Assembly (NCBI RefSeq): GCF_900240975.1
Contig: NZ_LT968775.1
Coordinates: forward strand, 310,001-374,000
Source of the DNA: Mycobacterium sp. 4858
Lineage (GTDB): Bacteria; Actinomycetota; Actinomycetes; Mycobacteriales; Mycobacteriaceae
Direction of reading: 5' to 3'
Length of the DNA: 64,000 nucleotides
The notes under the pieces are model-generated. The model had not been told where the DNA came from. It searched no databases and was given only the letters and a program-made list of their open reading frames with translations. Position 1 is the first letter of the stretch, and every line of letters begins with the position of its first letter. A program made the position numbers and the translations under genes. Positions 1-7,439 of the stretch are shown here, piece after piece.

Positions 1-10
1 GGCTGTCAGT

Positions 11-2347
11 GTGATAATCGCGTCGGTTGGCGCGGTCACCTCGCACGGCGGTTCGGCTGCAGCCCTGTGGGACGGGGTGCGCGCGGGGCGAGTATCTATT
101 GCGCCGGTGCGCCGCCTGCCCATGGACGACTACCAGACCGCCCTGGGTGGCGAGGTCACTGAGAGCTGCTCACCCAGTTACGACTACGCCCCGGGCTCCG
201 ACAGCCGTGATCTGTCCGTCGACTACGCCCTGACCGCCGCCGAGGAGGCCATGGCAGGCTCAGGTCTGCGGGTCGACGCGGACATCCCGGCCGAGCGGTG
301 GGGCGTCGCGTACGGCACCTGCCACGGCGGCTGGCGCAGCGCCGAACTCGCCTTGCGCGAGCTGCGGGAAGGCAACACACCCGACTGGCACCGCTACACG
401 TTCGTACCGCCACACGCCGGTGCGGAGGCGCTGTCGGCAGCATTCGGTCTCAAGGGGCCGGTGTTCAGCGTCAACACGGCATGTGCCTCGAGCGCGCACG
501 CGATGGCCCATGCCCTGGACGTGATCCGGGCGGGGCGGGCCGATGCGATGCTGGTCGGCGGCGCGGATGCCTTCACCGAGTCGGCGTTCGCCGGGTTCAG
601 CAGCCTGTGGTCGCTCTCTCCGCGGCCAGCGGCGCCCTACTCTAAGGACCGGTCCGGGCTGACCCTGGGCGAGGGCGGCGGGATGCTGGTGTTGCTCTCC
701 CGGCGGGTCGCGGAGCGGACCGGTTCCCCGGTCATCGCGGAGGTACTGGGTTATGGCCTGTCCGCCGACGGCTATCACCCGACGGCCCCACACCCCGAGG
801 GCGAGGGCGCAGCCCGGGCGATCCTCGCAGCGCTCGATTCTTCGGATCTGACACCCGACGACGTCCGGTACATCAACGGACACGGCACAGGGACGCCGAA
901 GAACGACACGGCTGAGAGCAAGGCGGTGCTCGCCGCGCTTGGCGAGAGTGCCGCAAAGACCGCGCTGTCCAGTACCAAGTCGATGATCGGCCATCTGCTG
1001 GGCGCTGCGGGTGCGGTGGAGGGCATCGTCACCGTGCTGGCCCTGCGTGACCAGGTGGTGCCGCCCACTGCGTCCTTCACCGAGCCGGATCCCCAGTGCG
1101 GCCTTGACCCGGTGGCAGGCACGGGCCGGCCGATGGTGTTGGACACCGCGCTGTCCAACAACTTCGGATTCGCCGGCGCCAACGCCACCATCGCTTTCGC
1201 CCGCGCCGGCGGCGCCTACGCGCCGGCGCCGGCCGAGGCCCCGGAGGACGTCGTGGTGACCGGATTCGGTGCGATCACCTCGGCCGGCGAGGGTCCCGAG
1301 GCTCTTTGGGCGGCCTATGCGGCCGGGCGCCAGCAAGGTGTTTCGGAGCATGGTCTGCGGTTGGCGCGGGCCGAGTTCGACCGTTCGGCCGCCGGCTCCG
1401 CCAGGGAGCGGCGGCGGATGGACAAGGTTTCTCAGCTCGCCGTCGCCGTGTGCAGAGCCGCCCTGAGCGCGGCGGGAGCGGAAGATGACGCGGACGCAGT
1501 CGCCGCGACAGGCGTAGTGCTCGGCACGGGCATCGGGCCGATGGAGTTCAGCGAACGTTTCACCGTCCCGGTTCTGCGCGAAGGCGCCCGGGCCGCAAAC
1601 CCCGCGGTGTTCCCGTTCACCGTGTTCAACGGGGCGGCCGGAATGGTCGCCATGGCCCTGGGCACCAAGGGGCCGACGTCGACGCTGACGTCGGGGCATG
1701 CAGCGGGCGCCGCGGCATTGGGGGTCGCGTACGACATGCTGCGCGCCGGACGTGCCGAGCGGCTGTTGGTGCCCGCGGTCGAGGCGTTCTCACCCGCCGT
1801 GCTGGCCGCGTACCACGGCATCCCGTTGTTCGGTTCGGCGGCCGGGCGCCGGTACACGCTTGCCGAGGCCGGTATCGCACTAATGCTGGAGCGCCGGTCG
1901 AGCGCCGAGCGACGCGGCGCCCCGGTGCACGCCGAGGTGCTGGGGTACGAGACCGCATCAGATGCGCGTGGCATCGGCCGTTGGGACCCGAGTGGCAACG
2001 GCATGGAGAGGGCGATGCGCGGGGCACTGCGCGGCGCCGGGCTCAAGCCGAACGACGTCTCAGCCGTCTGGGCGAACGCGGCGGGCCTGGCTGCCGTCGA
2101 CCGTCCTGAACAGGCCGCCGTCGAGCGCGTGTTCGGCACAGGCGGGGTGCGGTTCGAGGCTCCGAAGCGGATACTCGGCGAGCCGATCGGCGCGGGTGCC
2201 CAGCTCTCGGCGGTCCTCGCCGTCGGTACCTGGCGCGAGGGCGGGAGCCGCAGCCCTGTCCTGATCAACAGCTCATCTCTCGGCGGCACCCACACCTCGC
2301 TCGCCCTGTCCCCCGCACCCCTCCAAGGAACGGAGTCCGGCCAATGA
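11..2347 (+). CDS. Fused ketosynthase / chain-length-factor-like protein
   Basis: This 778-aa protein has two thiolase-fold halves. The first (about 1-400) is a complete beta-ketoacyl-ACP synthase with Cys158 in TACASS, His291 in HGTGT and His328 in KSMIGH. The second (about 411-770) has the same fold signature but His563 where the Cys should be, ANAAG (688-692) in place of HGTGT, and Glu724 in place of the second His, so it looks catalytically dead, like a chain length factor. KS and CLF are normally separate proteins in type II PKS systems. The GTG start overlaps a TGA at 12-14 in another frame, so an upstream coupled gene probably ends here. The stop overlaps the next ATG. The likely role is decarboxylative elongation of an ACP-bound chain. 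Confidence 0.85.
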   Translation: MIIASVGAVTSHGGSAAALWDGVRAGRVSIAPVRRLPMDDYQTALGGEVTESCSPSYDYAPGSDSRDLSVDYALTAAEEAMAGSGLRVDADIPAERWGVAYGTCHGGWRSAELALRELREGNTPDWHRYTFVPPHAGAEALSAAFGLKGPVFSVNTACASSAHAMAHALDVIRAGRADAMLVGGADAFTESAFAGFSSLWSLSPRPAAPYSKDRSGLTLGEGGGMLVLLSRRVAERTGSPVIAEVLGYGLSADGYHPTAPHPEGEGAARAILAALDSSDLTPDDVRYINGHGTGTPKNDTAESKAVLAALGESAAKTALSSTKSMIGHLLGAAGAVEGIVTVLALRDQVVPPTASFTEPDPQCGLDPVAGTGRPMVLDTALSNNFGFAGANATIAFARAGGAYAPAPAEAPEDVVVTGFGAITSAGEGPEALWAAYAAGRQQGVSEHGLRLARAEFDRSAAGSARERRRMDKVSQLAVAVCRAALSAAGAEDDADAVAATGVVLGTGIGPMEFSERFTVPVLREGARAANPAVFPFTVFNGAAGMVAMALGTKGPTSTLTSGHAAGAAALGVAYDMLRAGRAERLLVPAVEAFSPAVLAAYHGIPLFGSAAGRRYTLAEAGIALMLERRSSAERRGAPVHAEVLGYETASDARGIGRWDPSGNGMERAMRGALRGAGLKPNDVSAVWANAAGLAAVDRPEQAAVERVFGTGGVRFEAPKRILGEPIGAGAQLSAVLAVGTWREGGSRSPVLINSSSLGGTHTSLALSPAPLQGTESGQ

Positions 2348-3510
2348 CCACCACGTACGACGTGAAGATCCTCTCCAGCGGCAGCTTTGTCCCGGGAGAA
2401 CCATTGGACAATGCGACGCTCGAGAAGTATGTCGGACCGCTGCCGGACGACGTCCTCGACGGCATTCAGGTCAAGACCAGGCACTGGATGATCGACCCGG
2501 CCACCGGCGAGCACACGATCAACAACAGCCGGATGGCTGAACGTGCTTCCCGGCAGGCCCTGGAACGCGCGGGTGTGGAGCCCGACGAGGTCGACCTGAT
2601 CGTGGTGTGCACGGCGACACCGGAGTACACGCTGCCCAACGTCGCCACCACCCTGCAGCACTACCTGGGTCTGGAGAGTGTCGCCGCGATCGAGATCCGC
2701 GGGGCCTGCGCGGGCTGGGTACAGGCGCTGGACCTGGCCCGGCGGCACCTGGCCGACGGGACGGCGCGCACCGCCCTCGTCGTGGGGAGCGACGTCGCCT
2801 CGCCGCTGATGGCGCCGCTTTTTCTGGGCACTGACCCGGCGCGCGTACGGATGCGGGACCGGTTGACGCTGTACACATTCGGCGACGGTGCGGCGGCCGT
2901 GGTGATGCAGGCTGAACCGGCGGAGGTATCGGCGGACGAGTTCACCTTCATCAACGCCTGCGTGGGTGGCCTGCGAAAGCCTGGCATGGAAATCATTGGC
3001 GGCGGTACGGACGTGCCGCAGGCCGAGCAGATGCGCCGGCGCCAGCTGATCCAGATGAAGATCGATGTCCCCGGCACCTCCAAATTCGGGCCCCGGGTCT
3101 TCGTCCGCGCGATTCAGGAGATGGCACGGAAGGAAGGCCGGGCGCTTGAAGAGTTCGACGCGATCGTGCTGCCGGAGGGCAACGCAGACTACTTCGCCGA
3201 CGAGTACACGGCCGCCGGCCTGTCCGCCGAGGACAACCACGCACTTATCGGGCGGATCGTGGAGAACCTCGCCGCGGTGGGGGCGACCGGCTCGGCTGCG
3301 GTGCCGCTGTCCCTGGACGCGGGTTGGACCTCGGGGCGCATCCGGCCGGGAGACCGGATCGTGCTGCTTGGCATCGAGGCCAGCCGGTACGTGTACACCG
3401 GGCTTTCGGTCACCTGGCGGGCGCCCCTGCCGCCTTTGACGGCCGACAGCCAGTTTTCAGACACCCCCGACTCTTACCCGGATGGCGCGATGGCTGGCCT
3501 GAGCGGTTGA
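2344..3510 (+). CDS. KASIII (FabH)-like protein with altered catalytic triad
   Basis: This 388-aa protein has the FabH/thiolase fold and starts by ATGA overlap with the KS-CLF gene. The nucleophile is kept: Cys122 in GACAGW. The other two FabH catalytic residues are not. Where FabH has His-Gln-Ala-Asn this protein has Glu278-Gly-Asn-Ala, and where it has Gly-Asn-Thr-Ser this has Gly313-Ala314-Thr-Gly. FabH proteins without His/Asn would be poor at decarboxylation; related PKS enzymes act as acyltransferases or starter-selecting enzymes. I infer a role in priming or acyl transfer rather than normal condensation. The substrate is not readable from sequence. Confidence 0.8.
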   Translation: MTTTYDVKILSSGSFVPGEPLDNATLEKYVGPLPDDVLDGIQVKTRHWMIDPATGEHTINNSRMAERASRQALERAGVEPDEVDLIVVCTATPEYTLPNVATTLQHYLGLESVAAIEIRGACAGWVQALDLARRHLADGTARTALVVGSDVASPLMAPLFLGTDPARVRMRDRLTLYTFGDGAAAVVMQAEPAEVSADEFTFINACVGGLRKPGMEIIGGGTDVPQAEQMRRRQLIQMKIDVPGTSKFGPRVFVRAIQEMARKEGRALEEFDAIVLPEGNADYFADEYTAAGLSAEDNHALIGRIVENLAAVGATGSAAVPLSLDAGWTSGRIRPGDRIVLLGIEASRYVYTGLSVTWRAPLPPLTADSQFSDTPDSYPDGAMAGLSG

Positions 3511-3554
3511 CCCAACTGCCGCCGAGTCGTCCGCACTGACCCGAAGGAGAAGTC

Positions 3555-4763
3555 ATGTCCGCAGAAACGCCCCGTGCCAGACGCCGGGTTCTCATCGCCG
3601 GCGGCGGGATCGGCGGGATTGCCACCGCACTGGCCTTGCAGCAGCGGGGTATCGACTCCGTCGTCTTCGAACGCGCACCCCGACTCCGCGACGGCGGCGC
3701 CGGACTGCACATCTGGACCAACGGCATGCTGGCTCTGGCCTACCTCGGAGTCGCCGAAGAGGTAGCCAAGATCGCTCCCGCGCAGTCCGTGTGCCACTTC
3801 GCGACCTCGACCGGTCGGGTCATCGGCGAGTACCCGGTGGGCCAATTCGTCGAGCGCTACGGGCAACCCACCGTCGCCATCAGCCGCTCCGACCTGCACG
3901 ACATCCTGCGTAAAGCCGTGACAGCTCCCATCGTCACTGGCGCCGAAGTCACCGGGTACACCGAGCATGCCGATGGGGTGAGCGTTCACTTCGCCGACGG
4001 CACCTCCGAGGAGGGCGACCTGCTGGTCGGATCCGACGGCATCCATTCCACCGTCCGCGGCCGGCTGCTGGGTCCCGAACCTCCCGACTACACCGGCTAC
4101 ATCGCTTGGCGTGGCCACGCCAACATGACTCCTGCGGAGTTCCCGCCCGGCACCTTCCGAGCGCTGTTCGGTCCCGGAACCCGCTTCACGTATTACGACA
4201 TTGCCCCCGGCGTCGTGCACTGGATGAGCGTCGCCAACGGCCCCGCCGGCCTGCGCGACGAGGGCACGCCCGAGCAGACCCTGGACATGCTGCGCGCCAG
4301 GCACGCCGGCTGGATCGCCCCGGTTCAGCAAATTCTCGACGCCACCACTCCGGAGAGCATCCTGCGCAGCGATGTCATGGACCGCAAACCAGACTCTGTC
4401 TGGGGACGGGGGCGGGTCACCCTGCTAGGCGACTCCGCGCACCCCATCAGCTTCAACATCGGGCAGGGCGCCTGCCTGGCAATCGAAGACGCCCTGGTCC
4501 TGGCCGATCATCTCGCCACGCCCGGTGCCACCATCACCCAGGCGCTGCGCGCCTACGAGGCCGAGCGGCAGCAGCGAACCCGGCCGATGCAGTTGTTGGC
4601 GCACCGGATCGGCGTGATCGGCGCCCTGCAGAACCCGGCCGCCATCTGGTTGCGCGACCGGATTCTCAAACTCGTCTGGAATCGCACCTTCCACACCGCG
4701 GAACACGAACACGTCGCGTACGGCATGCGGTGGGCCCCCAGGAGCACCGCCAGCGCGACATGA
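3555..4763 (+). CDS. FAD-dependent (class A) monooxygenase
   Basis: A 402-aa flavoprotein of the p-hydroxybenzoate hydroxylase/salicylate hydroxylase type. The N-terminal dinucleotide-binding loop GGGIGG is at residues 16-21, the DG motif (GSDGIHSTVR) at about 159-168, and the GD motif GDSAHP at 292-297 followed by an N-I-G-Q-G helix start. Such enzymes hydroxylate or epoxidise aromatic or unsaturated substrates with NAD(P)H and O2. The ribosome site GAAGGAGAA lies just upstream of ATG 3555. The stop overlaps the start of the cyclase gene, suggesting co-translation. It is likely a tailoring hydroxylase for the cluster product. Confidence 0.88.
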   Translation: MSAETPRARRRVLIAGGGIGGIATALALQQRGIDSVVFERAPRLRDGGAGLHIWTNGMLALAYLGVAEEVAKIAPAQSVCHFATSTGRVIGEYPVGQFVERYGQPTVAISRSDLHDILRKAVTAPIVTGAEVTGYTEHADGVSVHFADGTSEEGDLLVGSDGIHSTVRGRLLGPEPPDYTGYIAWRGHANMTPAEFPPGTFRALFGPGTRFTYYDIAPGVVHWMSVANGPAGLRDEGTPEQTLDMLRARHAGWIAPVQQILDATTPESILRSDVMDRKPDSVWGRGRVTLLGDSAHPISFNIGQGACLAIEDALVLADHLATPGATITQALRAYEAERQQRTRPMQLLAHRIGVIGALQNPAAIWLRDRILKLVWNRTFHTAEHEHVAYGMRWAPRSTASAT

Positions 4764-5677
4764 GCGTGTTCGGAACCGCCGAGACCGATGAGAGGACTGC
4801 TGTCTTGACCACTGCGACCAGGATCCCGCCAGCGTGGGAAAGCGCTGAGGAACGCAACAAGGCGACCATCCGGCGGGTCTTCGCCGAGTTCGTCAACCAG
4901 GGCGACTTCTCGCTGGTCGACGAGCTCTACCGGCCGGACGTCGTCGACCACGCCGGCCTGCCCGGCGCGCCCGAGGGCGCCGAGGGCGTGAAATACACCA
5001 TCGCCGGACTGCGTGAGGCGTTCCCCGACTTCCACGTCACCATCGAGGACATCAGTGCACACGACGACATGGTCGTCATCCACAACACCTGGCGCGGCAC
5101 TCACCAGGGCGATCTGCTCGGGGTGGCGCCCACCGGCCGTGCGTTCCTTTCCGTCGGCATCGTCATTTGGCGGTTCGACGAGGAGGGCAGGATCGCCGAG
5201 CGATGGGAGCATGGTGTGGCATCCAACATGTTCGCCGCGCTCGGCCTGCGGATGCTGGCCCCCCGCAAGGGGGGCCGGAGCACCGTGGAGGGTGTCCGGT
5301 CCGTGGTGCGCACGGTGCCGTTGAACAACGAGAAGGCCAGCGCCTGGCACCTGCTCATCGCCGAGTTGCAGGGGCCGCGCCGACGCGACTACGAGGCCTC
5401 CCGGCGGAGGCTGGGCATCACCCACGAGGTGCTCCGCATCGACCCTCGGCCCGATCGGGACTACGCGATCGTGCACTTCGAGACCGTGGCACCGGAGCGG
5501 ACCAGGAAGCGCTGGACTGAGTCACAGCACCCCTTCGACCAGTGGCTGCGTGAACAGATCCTCGACATCCACGGCGAGGATCCGTGGGCGGCCCCCGTCA
5601 CATCCGCCGAGTCGGCCGGTCTCACCTGGACAGCGCCACCACGACTCACCCCTAACCGCCCCGATGGCTCCCCTTAG
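4760..5677 (+). CDS. SnoaL-like polyketide cyclase with extra C-terminal domain
   Basis: Translation from ATG 4760 (ATGA overlap with the monooxygenase) gives 305 aa. A TTG at 4805 is a less likely alternative. Residues from about 27 to 160 match the SnoaL/NTF2-like fold: an N-terminal helix ending VFAEFVNQGDF, then LYRPDVVDH, the FPDFHVTIEDI strand, and a closing IVIWRF/ERWEH segment. SnoaL proteins are polyketide cyclases or related hydratases and isomerases. A second segment (about 175-305) looks like a small alpha+beta domain (LLIAELQGPRRRDYEASRRR...) that I cannot assign; it is not part of classical SnoaL (about 150 aa). The context suggests ring closure of the product, but this is inference. 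Confidence 0.72.
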   Translation: MSVFGTAETDERTAVLTTATRIPPAWESAEERNKATIRRVFAEFVNQGDFSLVDELYRPDVVDHAGLPGAPEGAEGVKYTIAGLREAFPDFHVTIEDISAHDDMVVIHNTWRGTHQGDLLGVAPTGRAFLSVGIVIWRFDEEGRIAERWEHGVASNMFAALGLRMLAPRKGGRSTVEGVRSVVRTVPLNNEKASAWHLLIAELQGPRRRDYEASRRRLGITHEVLRIDPRPDRDYAIVHFETVAPERTRKRWTESQHPFDQWLREQILDIHGEDPWAAPVTSAESAGLTWTAPPRLTPNRPDGSP

Positions 5678-5720
5678 CGACTCCGGCGGCACCGGTCGGT
5701 CTGCAACCGACAAGGACACC

Positions 5721-6650
5721 ATGAGCGTGCCCGGGACGGACCGAAATATGCCGTCGCAGACCCAGTCGGCCGGGGTCCGCACGATCCTCCTTGAGGCTGC
5801 GGGCCTGACCCTGTCCGGCCTGTTGGCCGAGCCGCCCGACAGGCAGCCACGGGCGACCGTCCTCGCGGTGCACGGTGGCGGCATGCGCGCGGGCTACTTC
5901 GACGGGCAGGCCCAGCCTGACTTATCTCTGCTCACGCTGGGCGCACAGCTCGGCTTCACGGTCCTGGCGCTCGACCGGCCCGGGTATGGCCGCTCCGCGG
6001 CGCAGGTACCCGACGGCATGACCCTCGACGAGCAGGCCGCCGTCCTGCCCGGGGCTCTCGACGCGTTCGCCGAACGGCACGCCGTCGGGAAGGGCTTCCT
6101 GTTGCTGGCCCATTCCTACGGCGGCAAACTCGCCCTCGCGACCGCCGCGCGCACCCCCGGACTGCTTGCGCTGGATGCCTCCGGTATCGGCCACCGATAC
6201 AACTTCGATTCGGCCGACCGGACACTGCTCCGCCGCCGCATGGAATGGGAACGCAACTGGGGACCGCTGGGTCTCTACCCCCCAGGCACTTTCCGCGCGG
6301 CCGAGGCGCTGGTCGCCCCCGTGCCCGCCCGCGAGGCCGCCGAGGTGTACCTGTGGCCGGCGAGGTTCGAGGAACTGGCGCCGCGGATCGAAATCCCGCT
6401 GCGGCTGACGTTTGCCGAGCACGAGGCCTGGTGGCTTCACGACGAGCCGGACATCGCGGACTTGTGCTCCCGGCTGACCAAGGCACCCGTCGTCCGGGTG
6501 GAACGCCAACCCGACGCGGGCCACAACATCAGCCTCGGCCGGGTCGCCCGCTGCTACCACCTGCGCGCGTTTGCCTTCTTTGAAGAGTGCCTGCAAGCCA
6601 CTCCGAAGACCCCGGCTCGGCCAACGCGCACCCCCGGGGAAGCGACATGA
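5721..6650 (+). CDS. Alpha/beta hydrolase
   Basis: A 309-aa alpha/beta-hydrolase-fold protein. The oxyanion-hole segment is HGGG (51-54), the nucleophile elbow is AHSYGG with Ser132, and the catalytic His is His268 in AGHN. The ATG at 5721 is chosen because AAGGA sits four bases upstream; an in-frame ATG at 5664 has no ribosome site and would overlap the cyclase gene. No signal peptide is seen. In such a cluster it could release the product as a thioesterase, hydrolyse an ester, or assist ring formation. The 93 bp to the next gene hold only a 20-codon ORF starting at 6647. Confidence 0.8.
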   Translation: MSVPGTDRNMPSQTQSAGVRTILLEAAGLTLSGLLAEPPDRQPRATVLAVHGGGMRAGYFDGQAQPDLSLLTLGAQLGFTVLALDRPGYGRSAAQVPDGMTLDEQAAVLPGALDAFAERHAVGKGFLLLAHSYGGKLALATAARTPGLLALDASGIGHRYNFDSADRTLLRRRMEWERNWGPLGLYPPGTFRAAEALVAPVPAREAAEVYLWPARFEELAPRIEIPLRLTFAEHEAWWLHDEPDIADLCSRLTKAPVVRVERQPDAGHNISLGRVARCYHLRAFAFFEECLQATPKTPARPTRTPGEAT

Positions 6651-6743
6651 CCAGGCCCTCCGAACCGATGCCGCCGCTACCCCACCACCAAGCTGCGGCG
6701 CTTTGACGAGCACTTCACCACTTAGCCCTCAAGGAGATGAACG

Positions 6744-7028
6744 ATGAGCGTGAACAGAGAGACGACCGGCGCGCGCACCGACGATGCGGCGGTCCTGATC
6801 GGTGGTACCCGCGAGCGGATCGATGCGCTGGACGAGCGGATCATCGCTTTGGTGCTTGAGCGCATGTTCGTCTCGGACAAAATCCAGCAGGCTCGGATCA
6901 CCTCGGGCGGCTGCCGGGTGCATCTCTCGCGCGAGATGCAGGTCCTCAGACGGTATCGCGAGTCGCTTGGCAAACCCGGCACGGCCTTCGCCATGGCCCT
7001 GCTCGATCTCTGCCGGGGCCAGTTCTGA
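6744..7028 (+). CDS. Chorismate mutase, AroQ-delta type
   Basis: This 94-aa all-helical protein resembles the M. tuberculosis intracellular chorismate mutase (Rv0948c). The arginines equivalent to its active-site residues appear kept: TRERIDALD, ER in the first helix, AR before TSGG, and SREM. It converts chorismate to prephenate, the branch to Phe and Tyr. In Mtb this family is weakly active alone and is activated by binding the class II DAHP synthase AroG; an AroG copy lies 5.5 kb downstream in the same cluster. The C-terminus ends CRGQF, whereas I recall GRGRLGH for Mtb, so the tail used for AroG contact is changed. AAGGAG precedes the ATG. Confidence 0.88.
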   Translation: MSVNRETTGARTDDAAVLIGGTRERIDALDERIIALVLERMFVSDKIQQARITSGGCRVHLSREMQVLRRYRESLGKPGTAFAMALLDLCRGQF

Positions 7029-7439
7029 GCACGCGCGGTTGTGTCGTTCACGACCGCGCGTCTGAGCAACAGCAAATTTCAAGAGGGCGATTCGCCGACC
7101 GTTGACACGGGATCGTGTCCTGGGAGCGGGCTGTCGATCGCGCTCCCGCAAAGCATTCTGAGGCTGGCTGACCCGTCTGCCCGAGTTCGACACCTCTCTC
7201 ACGTCATCGATGTTCGGCAACGACGTCGCCGCGTGTTGGGGCGCACGTGGGCAAATGATGGTGGCCAAATTACGACCGTGCAGCCGCCCGTATAGCGCGT
7301 CACCCTGGCAATCCATCCCGCATCAAGATGCGCTCCAGTTCGGCGCCCGTCCCGGTGTCGAACGATTAATCCCAAGAGCCCGATGCGGCAACAGAAGAAG
7401 GCCGCTCGACTCAACCGCTCAAGTGAGAACGGGGACGCT
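7029..7439. other. Intergenic region splitting the cluster
   Basis: These 411 bases separate the chorismate mutase gene from the adenylation gene. I see no convincing coding sequence. An in-frame ATG at 7383 would extend the adenylation enzyme by 19 residues, but without a good ribosome site. The notable element is the TTGACA/palindrome at 7102-7119, which suggests a regulated promoter for the second half of the cluster. Confidence 0.5.
7102..7119 (+). promoter_or_regulatory. Candidate promoter -35 with overlapping palindromic operator
   Basis: TTGACA at 7102-7107 matches the -35 consensus. It overlaps a perfect inverted repeat, GACACG (7104-7109), GGAT, CGTGTC (7114-7119), a size and layout common for dimeric repressor operators. 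No clear -10 hexamer is seen 16-18 bases downstream, so the promoter is tentative. Confidence 0.35.

Noticed and set aside
1432..3240. Long minus-strand ORF opposite the KS and KASIII genes
   Set aside because: High-GC shadow frame. The plus strand has clear KS and FabH motifs and coupled starts; the antisense translation shows no domain.
6647..6706. 20-codon ORF starting by ATGA overlap after the hydrolase
   Set aside because: Too short, no ribosome site of its own, no recognisable motif; could be chance.
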